Shown here: one piece after another, positions 6,501 through 15,548 of the stretch
Position numbering within the stretch: the stretch's first letter is position 1
How the letters are laid out: each line of letters opens with the position of its first letter
Assembly: GCA_023807065.1 (NCBI GenBank)
Contig: JAJJLU010000746.1
Span: forward strand, 1-20,290
Length of the DNA: 20,290 nucleotides
Origin: Isotricha intestinalis
Lineage: Eukaryota > Ciliophora > Litostomatea > Vestibuliferida > Isotrichidae
Direction: 5' to 3'
Program-made: the position numbers and the translations under genes
Notes under the pieces: model-generated
What the model was told of the DNA's origin: nothing
Seen by the model: the letters and a program-made list of their open reading frames with translations, nothing else
The model's database searches: none

Positions 6501-9186
6501 TAAATTCTATATTTTTTGTTTTATATACTATTTTTTTATTTTTATCATCAATAATTGAATCTTTCACTTTATCTTTTTTTGATGTTGAAATTTCTTCTGA
6601 TTTATTTTCATTGTTTTTATTGTTGTTTTGTAAATTATTTGTAACATTATTATTTTTTGGTGGTTCATCAAATAACTTATATACCCAAACAAATTCAGCT
6701 AATTTAACTTTTGAACCAGGTCCTTTTTGTTTGTTTGTAAAATCATTTAATAATTTAAAAAAATGCAAATTTTCACTGATGTCAATATTTCTCATTAATT
6801 TTTTAAATGATTCAACGTCTATTTCACCTTCATCTGTTATATCTTCATTTGAGTTTTCAAAATAATCAACAATATCATTAATTTGAAATTTTTTAAGATT
6901 AGTTTTAATATTTTTAAATAAAAATTCATGTTGTTTATATTCATTTGAATATAAATTTTTGTTTTCTTCAGGACCATCTTGAAATTTTTTTAAATTTTTT
7001 ATTAAATTTCCTTTAGTTGAAGAATCTTTTATCATTTTTCCTTTTTTAATAAAATCTTCTTCAGTCATTTCATTTAAATCAATACAATTAAATAAATTTT
7101 GTTGATTTATAGGTTTTATTATATCATTTAAAACATTATCCCATTGATAATTTTGATCACAAATATTAGAATATAAATATTTTATTTCCTCGTCATGAGG
7201 TAAAGTAAAGTTAATTTTATTTAAAAATTTTTTAAAAATTTCAAAATTAATATTTAGCATATTTGAACAAGCTATTGAATATTCATTTTTATAATTAATA
7301 TTATTATCTTTAATATATCTTCTAAAATCAATTAAATAATCATTAAAATTATAATTACAATCATGAAAAATATTCCATAAAGTTCCATTATCTTTTTGTT
7401 GAACTGAAACAACATTTTTTAGAAATTCATCATAATTATATTGACCATTTACTTTAGAATTTAAAGTTTGTATAATTAAATTTAATTCTTCTGGATTTAA
7501 ATTAACTCCAAAATTACTTAAAACTGAAGAAAAATCAAATAAATTTATATGAAGAGTTTTATTAGGATCTCTTTGTGAAAAAAATCTTTTTGGTTCTTCT
7601 CCAAAAGGTCTTAATATACTAAATATTTTATAATAAATTTTAAAATAATTATATTTTTGATGATTTGATAAAATTGTATTTATTTTTTTCTTTTGTTCAT
7701 TTATTCTATTTTGAATATCAAAAAATAAATTTTGAGAATTTTTAATTGAAGAAAAACGAAGCTCAGAACGTGTGTCTATATGTGGTTGAGGTGTATATTT
7801 TTTATTTTCGTTTTCTTTTGGAATTTGAGAAATATTATTTTGATTTATTGTATTAGTATTTTCTTGAGAAATTTGATTAGAAGAATTTAAGTTTTGATTT
7901 AACTCAGGTTTTGGTTGATATAAGGAATTTGATGTTTGATTAAAAATATTTGAGGATTGTGTTTGATTAAAATTATTTGTTGATTGATTAAAATTTTTTG
8001 TTTGTTCAAAATTATTTTGACTTTGATTAAAATTATTTGGTTGATTGAAATTATTTTGACTTTGATTAAAATTATTTTGATTAAAATTATTTTGATTTTG
8101 GTTAAAATTATTTTGGCTTTGATTAAAATTATTTTGACTTTGATTGAAATTATTTGATTGATTAAAATTATTTTGGCTTTGATTAAAATCATTCGGTTGA
8201 TTAAAATTATTTTGACTTTGATTAAAATTTTTTGTTTGTTCAAAATTATTTTGACTTTGATTAAAATAATTTGTTTGATTAAAATTATTTTGACTTTGAT
8301 TAAAATTATTTTGATTTTGATTAAAATTATTTTGACTTTGATTAAAATTATTTTGACTTTGATTAAAAGTATTTTGATTTTGATTATAATTATTAAAAGT
8401 ATTTTGATTTTGATTAAAATTATTTGTTTGATCAAAATTATTTTGACTTTGATTAAAATTATTTTGACTTTGATTGAAATTATTTTGACTTTGATTAAAA
8501 TTATTTTGACTTTGATTGAAATTATTTTGACTTTGATTAAAAGTATTTTGACTTTGATTAAAATTATTTGTTTGATCAAAATTATTTTGACTTTGATTAA
8601 AATAATTTGTTTGATTAAAATTATTTTGGCTTTGATTAAAATCATTTGTTTGATTAAAATTATTTTGACTTTGATTAAAATTATTTTGGCTTTGATTAAA
8701 ATTATTTTGACTTTGATTGAAATTATTTTGGCTTTGATTAAAATTATTTTGACTTTGATTAAAATTATTTTGACTTTGATTAAAATTATTTTGACTTTGA
8801 TTAAAATTATTCGTTTGCTCAAAATTTTGTGATTCTATTGGCTGATCAAAATTTTGTGTTTGAACAAAGTCTTTTTTTTGAAAGTTATTATTTGTTTGAT
8901 TGATCGTATTATATTGACTTTGATTAAAAGTACTGGAAGCAAAATTATTAGGAAAACCATCTTTTGAATTCATATTATTTCTTTCATTAGAAAACTGAGA
9001 ATTTTCATTATTACCTTGTATTGAATTTGACATTGGAATTGTGTCAATATTTTGATTTGTTCTTGTGAATGATGGTGTTAGGCCACTATTATTCAATTGA
9101 CTTTGATTTTGTTCAAAATCTATTCCTGGATTTTCAGGATTATTAATTGAATCATTTATGTTTTCTTTTGGAAACTCATTTTCCAT
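3535..9186 (-). CDS. Gln/Asn-rich, EF-hand and nephrocystin-1-like protein (1883 aa)
   Basis: It is probably a ciliary or basal-body protein. Residues 1-120 are Asn/Gln/Ser-rich. About 120-425 is an array of heptapeptides close to NQSQNNF. About 480-1450 is a helical region with EF-hand-like loops: DNENKGYITLEK (930-941), DNDKDKQIEFSQ (1227-1238), DLDHDEMISGDD (1270-1281) and DTEKNGYLTSKQ (1347-1358). The last position is Q, D or K instead of Glu, so calcium binding is doubtful at some sites. From about 1490 to the end the pattern matches nephrocystin-1: SCGW (1617-1620), EINGGNPLNPE, FLPQNIVCHRAGIHLISLYR, and a terminal FSMSEISRSQINFIGK resembling the FDLSEQ..DFLGEM end of NPHP1 as I recall it. 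The SH3 domain of animal NPHP1 is not visible. In animals NPHP1 acts in the transition-zone gate. The start is the first ATG of an uninterrupted frame. Confidence 0.85.
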   Translation of the reverse strand: MENEFPKENINDSINNPENPGIDFEQNQSQLNNSGLTPSFTRTNQNIDTIPMSNSIQGNNENSQFSNERNNMNSKDGFPNNFASSTFNQSQYNTINQTNNNFQKKDFVQTQNFDQPIESQNFEQTNNFNQSQNNFNQSQNNFNQSQNNFNQSQNNFNQSQNNFNQSQNNFNQSQNNFNQTNDFNQSQNNFNQTNYFNQSQNNFDQTNNFNQSQNTFNQSQNNFNQSQNNFNQSQNNFNQSQNNFNQSQNNFDQTNNFNQNQNTFNNYNQNQNTFNQSQNNFNQSQNNFNQNQNNFNQSQNNFNQTNYFNQSQNNFEQTKNFNQSQNNFNQPNDFNQSQNNFNQSNNFNQSQNNFNQSQNNFNQNQNNFNQNNFNQSQNNFNQPNNFNQSQNNFEQTKNFNQSTNNFNQTQSSNIFNQTSNSLYQPKPELNQNLNSSNQISQENTNTINQNNISQIPKENENKKYTPQPHIDTRSELRFSSIKNSQNLFFDIQNRINEQKKKINTILSNHQKYNYFKIYYKIFSILRPFGEEPKRFFSQRDPNKTLHINLFDFSSVLSNFGVNLNPEELNLIIQTLNSKVNGQYNYDEFLKNVVSVQQKDNGTLWNIFHDCNYNFNDYLIDFRRYIKDNNINYKNEYSIACSNMLNINFEIFKKFLNKINFTLPHDEEIKYLYSNICDQNYQWDNVLNDIIKPINQQNLFNCIDLNEMTEEDFIKKGKMIKDSSTKGNLIKNLKKFQDGPEENKNLYSNEYKQHEFLFKNIKTNLKKFQINDIVDYFENSNEDITDEGEIDVESFKKLMRNIDISENLHFFKLLNDFTNKQKGPGSKVKLAEFVWVYKLFDEPPKNNNVTNNLQNNNKNNENKSEEISTSKKDKVKDSIIDDKNKKIVYKTKNIEFTQEDIDHVRELSQFVADIIIDEKHKSIENFIRPLDNENKGYITLEKVKSIFRNDLEIEIDDNDSMKDFFDFIISDEKMNDEYIVNTNRLIQTLIQYGGRSGPKIANLEGSYVKSFEKVNLYELSNQNNNTKEEKNNNQTQSAPIQIPEWEKIMKSFSDFITKNKIRFGQIFPSIYIHKVNDKQMISSFELQKGFQNASYPIEQNQINILLNKFDPVNRNNIRVIDLINIIKKYSPNYFDEPYQNKSMGTSALAQSNLPVNQNFKTNIAINGIKKIKSYINNNKLQPNAFFSKILNKNNMSDLIGKEEFSSALRNSINDLKEEEVNQIFDIIDNDKDKQIEFSQLMNYFIMNNKNFSQNYNKSMQEIIHSLFESSDLDHDEMISGDDFHKCLQILNKKISKNDSNTILQKYNNNNTSIAKKDFNTLVSKFVYNELGNQQREREQITQIFKDCDTEKNGYLTSKQLKYILKNKFNTDYTEEDINNLCDKASIVYNDLIDYNEFVNILENLNVYNQPNNNENDLIVNNLGLNSFSKFHPKHYNSIFEMYPLTFTPSFIREEQKKLNLLLSSALKPKKETNGIFFSDIKPLIDKNPQNKKKTLNPVSCKIDSKISFVKYATGIPIPGINLFFVEKPTLEICHRLLKIGLYNTVTKTFIGNAISIECNSNKERPNRWVFEEDRTKFNNNIIIRYNDNDSDNINAIFEFVLVIKNSNDISSNDSIEISCGWAYISLKEFMKEKEHKLEINGGNPLNPEKISVNDILKKGGVITGLSSKLSGDDKSELKIKIKPFKELNSEDRKVIDFLPQNIVCHRAGIHLISLYRKIIGEYFLNNEGYGTKILDTNINLINSFGKICDCQDSFKKFIELWKELIIDGATSSERKNEVFLKNKFVMFNNRIYAVLFAEKFKYDVNDPTKITTDLKVIEDRNNLITSALKYDKSGKMNKVNYEQVINNSIFKPFSMSEISRSQINFIGKYEEMTPYIDLGRKINN
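7921..8829 (-). repeat. 21-nt coding repeat array (heptapeptide NQSQNNF type)
   Basis: About 40 imperfect 21-nt units lie in frame inside the 1883-aa gene, each coding a variant of NQSQNNF with substitutions such as NQTN-F, DQTNNF or EQTKNF. Because the unit is a multiple of three, open frames also persist in other frames and on the plus strand; those are shadows. Such Gln/Asn arrays resemble prion-like, phase-separating segments. Copy number is likely to vary between cells and may be collapsed in assemblies. Confidence 0.93.
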
Positions 9187-9863
9187 TTTTATGTTAATTA
9201 AAGTTATTTTTTAATTTATAATTTTGATTTTAATTATAAAAAAATGATTTAAATATTATTAATAATTATAATCCAATTTTCAAAATAATGGTGAAAAAAG
9301 ATTTAAAGAAGAAATTAATATTTCAAAAGGTCAAATCTAAAAATTTCATTGTTTGAATAGAATTCATCAATAAAACAAATTAATTAAATCATTATTTCAA
9401 ATTTAAGATTCATAAAATAAAGAATATTTTTTATTCATAAAAAGAATTATTATATATCAAAAATGAAATGATTATAATTTTATAATCAAAATATTTAATT
9501 GGAAATCATAAATTAATTTTTTAAATAAAGAATATTTTCGAATTTTTTAAAAATTCATTGAATAAATGATGGAATTATATATAAATATTTAATTATTTTA
9601 TTTGAATGATTGTTTTAATTAATAGTGAAACTAAAAAATTATTTTTTAAATTAGATTTTATTCTTTTATATTTAAATTATAATCAATTTAAATTCCAATT
9701 AAAAATGCTCATAAAAATTAAAAAATAATATAATGAAATACAATTTATTTATCAAAATGTATTAAATGTGAATTAAATTTGACATTTTATTTAAAGATTT
9801 TTAAAAAAATTTAATTTACTTAATATTCGTTTTGATTTTTCTGATTATTAAATAATCAATTTT
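9187..9863. other. 677-base intergenic region
   Basis: It lies between the stop of the NTPase gene (upstream on the minus strand) and the start of the 1883-aa gene, so it holds the 3' end of one and the promoter of the other. I searched both strands for the AG-NNN-GT pattern and found no series. A 22-codon plus-strand frame starts near 9288 (MVKKDLKKK...) but has nothing to support it. No RNA gene or repeat is visible. Confidence 0.6.
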
Positions 9864-12482
9864 TTATTTTTTTCTGTTTTGTGGTTGTTTTCTATATCTT
9901 TGTTTATTTTTATATTTCTCTTTTTCTATTTTTTTTCTCTCTTCTTTATAACCACTTTCAACTTTTCTTTTCTTAATTTTATTCAATTCTATTTTTTCAT
10001 TTTCTATCTTTTGTTCTTCAAAAAATAAATTTTCTTCTTCTTCTTTAAATATTTTCTCACATAAAAATATTTCTTTTTTATTATCTTGAATGGTTTTTAA
10101 AAATTTATTTTGAGTTAAAGATTCAAAATATTTTTTATTATTATATAATAGATATTGTTTTTCTTTTTTTTCTTTATTTATTATTAATATTGCATCATTC
10201 AAAATAAAAATAATTAGAAAAATTTGTGATAAATCATTTAATATATTTCTATAATCACTTATTTCAAATAGAATTTTAATTTCAAATATATTTTCATAAT
10301 AAAAATATTTTATCAAATTATCTGAAAATTCTTTATAATCTATAGATAATAATTTATCAATTTTATGATTCATATATCCTTGATAATTAATAATTGGCCA
10401 AAATGATTTTAAAAATTGTTCTTTATCATCAATAATATTTTTTTCTAAATATAATTGTTTATTTTTATTTGAAAATTCTAAATAAGGAATAAAAAACTCT
10501 TTTGTATATTCTTTTCCAATATAAATATATTGTTTTATTTTATTTTTTTTATTGTCTTTTAATTGTTTTAATAGATTATCTTGTTTTTCTTTATTAAAAA
10601 TAAATAATAATGAAAGAAAATCAATATTTTTACCAATTAATTTATTTAATCCTTTAATTAATGTTTCATAATTTAAAGAAGTATATGAAAAAATTGTTGA
10701 AATATCAGTTTTTTTCTTATTTAATCCTATTTGAATTAATATTCCATAAATTTTTTTATCTTTTTCTATTATTAATGCAAAATCATAATAAGCTCCTTCT
10801 TTATTTTGTTTAATTAAAATAGGACAATTATCAATAATATTTTCTTTCTTATCAATATTATTTTCATTTATATTATATATTTCTTCAACTTTTATTATAT
10901 TTTCATTTGGAATAAACATATTTTTTAAAAAAGAATTTGTTTCAATTGAAAGTATAATAAGTCTTTCAAAAATACATTCTTCAAGTTTTGATAATTTTCT
11001 TAAATGTTCATCTAAATTTATATTAATCTCTGCTTTTTTAGTTACCAATGATTGAATTTCTTGATTTGATGTATTTATTTCCTCTTCATATAAATAATTA
11101 ACATAAAAAATGTTTTTTTCTTTATTGTAAATTATTTTAAAAAATTGAATTGGTAATTCGTTTAATAAAATATCATTTAATTTAAATTCATGATTCATTC
11201 TTATTAACTCTTCAAAAGTAATTAATTTTAATAACAATTCATTTTTATTATTATTATATTTTTTCTCAAAATATCTTTTAAATTCTTCTTCACACTTCTT
11301 TTTATCCACTTCATATAATAAATTAGTCACTTTTTTATTATTTATTTTAATTTCAAAATCATTATAATAAAGAATTACATAATTATACGAATTAAATTTA
11401 TAATAATCATTTATTCCAGTTAAAGAAGTTAATACTAAATTATTTATTAATTTTCCATTTCCACATATAATATATTTCAATTTAGAAAATTTTAAGAGAG
11501 AATTAATAATATTTTCATTCATTATTTCATTTTCATCCATATATATATCATCATAATCATCTAAAACAATTGTTGGTTTATATATATTTTTATTATTGTT
11601 AATATATTCACAATATTTTAAAAGCAAATCAAAAATATTTTTTTTATATCCTTTGATCGATTCAATTTTTTTGAAAAATTCATAAAAATTATTATAAGTA
11701 TTATCATTAAATAAATTCATACATTCACGAAATATTATTTTTTTTATATCACTTGAATGATTTTTTGATTTAATTATCTTAAAATTAAAATAAAAAAAAT
11801 TTGAATATTTTATAGAAAATTTTATTGTTATAGTTTTTCCTATTTTTTTTCCTCCAGACAACCAAAACAATTTATTTTTTTCTTTTTCATCTTTCAAAAT
11901 AAATAGCAATAATTTTTTTAAAACTTTACTTCTTTCATTAGTTTCTAAAAATGTATCATTATTTAATGATTGAGAAATATTATCTTCTGGAATATTTGAA
12001 TAAATATCAGAAATTTTTTTCCCTTCACTTGATTTAAATTGTATAAATTCATTTTTAGATATTAAACTAGAATATTCATCATCTGATATTTCAATAATAG
12101 ATTCATCTGTAAAAATTTGTTCATAATCTTCAGAACGAATAGATTCACTTTTTTTTTTTTCTTTATTAAAAATTGTGGGATGAATCAAACCAAATTTATC
12201 TATATATTTACCTATATCATTTTTATTAAAAACTATTTTCCAATTATCTTTTTTTGATTTTTTAAAATTTATTTTTCTTGAATATTTTGAAATGCAAATA
12301 TTATAAATTTCATTAGTTTCATTATCATGAAATTTAATAAAATATTTAAAGTTTTCGTAATATATTTTAAAGACAAAATTTTGAATCTGAAAAGTTAAGG
12401 TATTTCCTGGGTTTTTTTTAATTTGTTTAAATTTATTATCAAATTTATCCCAATTTTTTGAAATGAAATCTCTTAATTCCAT
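9864..12482 (-). CDS. P-loop NTPase with putative PD-(D/E)XK-type nuclease region, Crinkler/RHS-like (872 aa)
   Basis: The start is the ATG at 12482 (MELRDFISKN); the frame extends 27 bases further only to a TTG. Walker A is GGKKIGKT at residues 210-217. Walker B is TIVLDDYDD, with the acidic pair at 308-309, followed by a sensor-like strand YIICGNGK. After a helical lid region, residues about 560-590 read YYDFALIIEKDKKIYGILIQ, with Asp 567 and Gln 584. This strand-Asp-strand-Gln layout resembles the degenerate restriction-endonuclease module fused to NTPases in Crinkler and trypanosome RHS proteins. The rest is Lys/Asn-rich, and the C-terminus is strongly basic with KKRKV (about 836-840), a likely nuclear signal. 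The NTPase is clear. The nuclease reading is my inference, and another STAND/AAA-like ATPase remains possible. The nearby telomere fits a family known to favour subtelomeres. Confidence 0.75.
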   Translation of the reverse strand: MELRDFISKNWDKFDNKFKQIKKNPGNTLTFQIQNFVFKIYYENFKYFIKFHDNETNEIYNICISKYSRKINFKKSKKDNWKIVFNKNDIGKYIDKFGLIHPTIFNKEKKKSESIRSEDYEQIFTDESIIEISDDEYSSLISKNEFIQFKSSEGKKISDIYSNIPEDNISQSLNNDTFLETNERSKVLKKLLLFILKDEKEKNKLFWLSGGKKIGKTITIKFSIKYSNFFYFNFKIIKSKNHSSDIKKIIFRECMNLFNDNTYNNFYEFFKKIESIKGYKKNIFDLLLKYCEYINNNKNIYKPTIVLDDYDDIYMDENEIMNENIINSLLKFSKLKYIICGNGKLINNLVLTSLTGINDYYKFNSYNYVILYYNDFEIKINNKKVTNLLYEVDKKKCEEEFKRYFEKKYNNNKNELLLKLITFEELIRMNHEFKLNDILLNELPIQFFKIIYNKEKNIFYVNYLYEEEINTSNQEIQSLVTKKAEININLDEHLRKLSKLEECIFERLIILSIETNSFLKNMFIPNENIIKVEEIYNINENNIDKKENIIDNCPILIKQNKEGAYYDFALIIEKDKKIYGILIQIGLNKKKTDISTIFSYTSLNYETLIKGLNKLIGKNIDFLSLLFIFNKEKQDNLLKQLKDNKKNKIKQYIYIGKEYTKEFFIPYLEFSNKNKQLYLEKNIIDDKEQFLKSFWPIINYQGYMNHKIDKLLSIDYKEFSDNLIKYFYYENIFEIKILFEISDYRNILNDLSQIFLIIFILNDAILIINKEKKEKQYLLYNNKKYFESLTQNKFLKTIQDNKKEIFLCEKIFKEEEENLFFEEQKIENEKIELNKIKKRKVESGYKEERKKIEKEKYKNKQRYRKQPQNRKK

Positions 12483-12942
12483 TAATAAATATTTTATTAA
12501 AATATTCAAAAAATGTAATACATTTAAGTTATCAAAAAAATGTTTTAATAATTTATTATATTCTTAGTAAAAAAATCTTTTTTTCTCAATTAATTTAAAT
12601 ATCTTTTTGAAAATACAATTCTTAATAATTTAAGATTGTTTATTAGAGAATAATACAGGTTTTTTTTTAATCATTTATCCTTTTTTATTTTCAAATTAAT
12701 TGTATGAATATCAATTAAATGAGAGAAATTAGAAATTTTTCTCAGTAATATATGAGATTCCTCCATTTTTAAATAGATATATTGTATCTTCATAATTCTT
12801 TTTTCACTTATTATTAAATTAATTGATTTTAATTTTAAATTCTATAATCCTAAATCTCATTAATTTTAAACATAAAGATTTAATTAATAAAAAAATTTAT
12901 TCATATAATAGTCATTCAAAAAGGATAATATTAATAAAATAA
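12483..12942. other. 460-base divergent intergenic region
   Basis: It holds the promoters of two genes that start at either side (minus at 12482, plus at 12943). Base composition is AT-rich with no long open frame, no spliced-microexon pattern on either strand and no recognisable RNA gene. No regulatory element can be named. Confidence 0.55.
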
Positions 12943-15081
12943 ATGTTTTCTTCAACATCATCAACTTTTTATTCAAATAAAAATAATAACGAAGAAGAAA
13001 ATAAAAAAATTCAAATAAGTTTAACAAGTGAAAATAAAACAAATTATATTTCCAGAAATAAAGAAGCATTATATGATTATGGTAAATTATTAAAAAAAAT
13101 GAAAGATGAAAATTTCATAAAAGGAAAATATATAAATTACCAAGAAACAAAAGATATTTTTAATATAACTTATAATACACCAAATTTTAAAAAAAATCCA
13201 AAAAAAATAATAAAATCATATAATATAGAATTAATAGGTAAAAATTTCAATAAGAAAAAAATATATAAAAGTAGAGTTTTAGGAGTTGATGAAGGTTTAA
13301 TAGAACTACCAAAAGTGTTTAGTGAGCCAAATATAAATTATACTGAAAAAAATGATGAAAAAAAAAAAAAAATAAAAATAAAAAGAAGTTCACTTTCTGA
13401 AAATTTTCAAAAAAAAGAATTCTTATCAAAAAATGAGGAAAAAAAAAAGAAAGAAAATAATGATGAAGAATTAAATAAAATAGAAAAATATGAAAATTCA
13501 ATACAAATGATAAATGAAATAAAAAAATTAGATTCATGGGATATGAAACATGCATATAGAGGAATAAGAAGATATATTACTTATGGAACAATGAATAGAG
13601 TTTTAAGTTCTTTAGGACAAGGAAATATGAGATGGTTATTAGATATTAAACATGATCCTCAAAAATTAAAAATTATTTCAAGAAATTCTTATTTGAAAAA
13701 TTTCTTTAATAAAATTGATCAAAATCAAAAAGCTATTTATCAACAAAATTTAAAAACTCATAAAGGAAATTTTAATTTTGATATTTTTGATAATGATAAT
13801 ATTAATAATAATATAAAAAAGAATAGTAAAGAAAAAAATAAAAAAAGAGAAAGTCAAATTGAATTTTATAAAGATGCTGTTAAAGAAAAAATTAAAATGG
13901 AAGATATTTTAAAAAATGAATTAAGTAATATTGCTCAAGAAATTTATGAAATGAAATTAGAGAAAAAAAAATTAATTATTCAATTATATGATGAATCATT
14001 AAAAATAAGTAAAATTTATCAAGAAAAAATAAAATCAAAAGAAGAATTTAATGATAAAATGGATGAATTAAAAAAATTTTTTTCAAATGAAAACAATTAT
14101 TCTAATCATAAGAAAGATATAATTCAAAAAAGTGAAATGTTAAAAAAGAAAAATGAAGCATTATCAAAACAAAAAGAATTAAAGAAAAATATAGAAGAAA
14201 AATTTGAAGAATTAGAAAATGAAAAAAATGAAATTGAATCAAATATAGAAGATATAAATAAAGGAATATTAGGAATAAAAGAAGAAATAAAAAGAGGAAA
14301 AATGAAGTTAAATCAAAGAATTCAAATAATGAGACAATATTATTTTGATATATTAAAAAATGGAATTGATGTAAGAAGAAATGGTTTAAATTGGGTAATA
14401 ATAGAATTAATTAATTTAAAATCAATTATTGAAAAATCTAATTTTCCAGTTTTTTTAACAGATTCTCAAATTGATTATTTATTAACGATATCATATAAAC
14501 AATATGATTTAAGTGAATTAATTAAATTATTTCAAATTTTAAAAGAAAAACAAAAAAGTTTCAGAGAAGATTTTATTAAACAAGAAAATAAAAATAAAGA
14601 AAAACAAAAAAAACAATTTATTCAAAAAAGAAATTCTGTTAGAAAAAGTGGAGGTGATTTTACTCAATTTATTGAAGAAATTGCTAAACAATATGAAAAT
14701 GTTATTAATATTTGTTTAAATGAAACTAAAGAAGAAAAATATATTAATGAAATTTCTGATAAATTAAAAAAAGATATTTTAAATATTTATAAAGATGAAG
14801 AAGAAGAAAATTTAAATAATAAAAAAGAAGTTAATGAATTATATTTTTTACCTGGTTCTCTTGCTGAATTTTTTAATAAAAATCAAAAATTTAGAATTTA
14901 TTTTGATGATATTGTTTATTTAAATAGTGAAATTATTAAAAGAGAAAAAGAATTAAAAGAATTAAGAGAAAATCAAATAAAAAATTTTAAAGCTAATTTA
15001 AGAGAAGAAAAATCTAAAAAAGAATCTATGGAAAATCAATTAATTTTTTCTGCTTTATTTGGAAATGGTATATCTCTATAA
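12943..15081 (+). CDS. Coiled-coil protein, probably cytoskeletal or ciliary (712 aa)
   Basis: I cannot name the family. Residues 1-195 are Lys/Asn/Glu-rich and poorly ordered. A better-ordered stretch at about 197-260 contains WDMKHAYRGIRRYITYGTMN and GQGNMRWLLDIKHDP. From about 290 to 460 the sequence is a long coiled coil rich in Lys, Glu, Ile and Leu. A second ordered segment at 470-540 (GIDVRRNGLNWVIIELINLK, then an LTDSQIDYLLTISYKQYDL stretch) looks like a small globular module between coils, and a last helix covers 675-712. There is no signal peptide or membrane segment. The two ordered segments have the feel of protist coiled-coil proteins conserved in ciliates, but this is recollection without a search. 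No intron is needed. The 119-aa gene follows 54 bases downstream on the same strand. Confidence 0.85.
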   Translation: MFSSTSSTFYSNKNNNEEENKKIQISLTSENKTNYISRNKEALYDYGKLLKKMKDENFIKGKYINYQETKDIFNITYNTPNFKKNPKKIIKSYNIELIGKNFNKKKIYKSRVLGVDEGLIELPKVFSEPNINYTEKNDEKKKKIKIKRSSLSENFQKKEFLSKNEEKKKKENNDEELNKIEKYENSIQMINEIKKLDSWDMKHAYRGIRRYITYGTMNRVLSSLGQGNMRWLLDIKHDPQKLKIISRNSYLKNFFNKIDQNQKAIYQQNLKTHKGNFNFDIFDNDNINNNIKKNSKEKNKKRESQIEFYKDAVKEKIKMEDILKNELSNIAQEIYEMKLEKKKLIIQLYDESLKISKIYQEKIKSKEEFNDKMDELKKFFSNENNYSNHKKDIIQKSEMLKKKNEALSKQKELKKNIEEKFEELENEKNEIESNIEDINKGILGIKEEIKRGKMKLNQRIQIMRQYYFDILKNGIDVRRNGLNWVIIELINLKSIIEKSNFPVFLTDSQIDYLLTISYKQYDLSELIKLFQILKEKQKSFREDFIKQENKNKEKQKKQFIQKRNSVRKSGGDFTQFIEEIAKQYENVINICLNETKEEKYINEISDKLKKDILNIYKDEEEENLNNKKEVNELYFLPGSLAEFFNKNQKFRIYFDDIVYLNSEIIKREKELKELRENQIKNFKANLREEKSKKESMENQLIFSALFGNGISL

Positions 15082-15135
15082 AATATTTTTTTATATTATT
15101 ATTTATAAATTGATTTTTAAATAATTAATTTATTA

Positions 15136-15495
15136 ATGAATTCAAATGAAGTTTTTACTCAAAATGAAAATAATGAAAGTGATTATGATAATTTAAATTT
15201 AAGTAATTTAAGTGAATTAAGTTTAAGTGATGATGAGAAAAAAGAAAAAATTAATTCTTTACAAATTGAAATTTCAATTATTAAAAATAATCACAATAAA
15301 AAAATAAAAGATGAAGCAGATTTAATTTTTGGAAATTATTCTGATGAGGAAGAAAATAATAAAAATAAAAATAAAAAGGAATTTATTCATAAAAGAATGA
15401 GTTCAAATTTAGAATATATGTTAAATCAAAGAAAATGGAAAGAAACATATAAAATAAGAAGAAAAATAGTAAAAAGAATTAAAAAGAAGAAATGA
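15136..15495 (+). CDS. Hypothetical 119-aa charged protein
   Basis: This short frame is not recognised. The N-terminal third is acidic and Ser/Asn/Leu-rich (LNLSNLSELSLSDDEKKE); a second acidic patch (YSDEEENNK) follows; the C-terminus is strongly basic and ends RKIVKRIKKKK. The start ATG sits in a TTATTAATG context like that of its neighbours. It ends in TGA, one of two genes here that use this stop. It could be a real small nuclear or cytoskeletal protein. A link to the 712-aa gene by an intron across the 54-base gap was considered, but no good acceptor is present. Confidence 0.65.
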   Translation: MNSNEVFTQNENNESDYDNLNLSNLSELSLSDDEKKEKINSLQIEISIIKNNHNKKIKDEADLIFGNYSDEEENNKNKNKKEFIHKRMSSNLEYMLNQRKWKETYKIRRKIVKRIKKKK

Positions 15496-15548
15496 TTATA
15501 TTTAAAGAAATAATTTACATTTTTTATTAATTTTTTAATTATATTCAT

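Noticed and set aside
7899..8832. Ile/Lys-rich open frames on both strands over the repeat array
   Set aside because: They are by-products of a 21-nt repeat that is a multiple of three; they have no independent start context and only repeat-derived sequence.
9288..9356. A 22-codon plus-strand frame in the large intergenic region
   Set aside because: It is short and lysine-rich, with no neighbouring exon that clearly extends it; such frames are expected by chance in AT-rich DNA.
12483..12509. N-terminal extension of the NTPase gene by nine codons
   Set aside because: The extension begins with TTG, an unlikely start in a nuclear gene; the ATG at 12482 has the same AT-rich context as its neighbours' starts.
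12884..13555. Short Phe/Leu/Tyr-rich minus-strand frames over the start of the 712-aa gene (also 16867-17094 and 6611-6865)
   Set aside because: They mirror Lys/Asn-rich coding sequence on the opposite strand and show no coding character of their own.
15082..15135. Intron joining the 712-aa and 119-aa genes
   Set aside because: A GT occurs near 15068 but no acceptor AG lies within the normal intron size; the first AG is about 80 bases on and breaks the start of the second gene.
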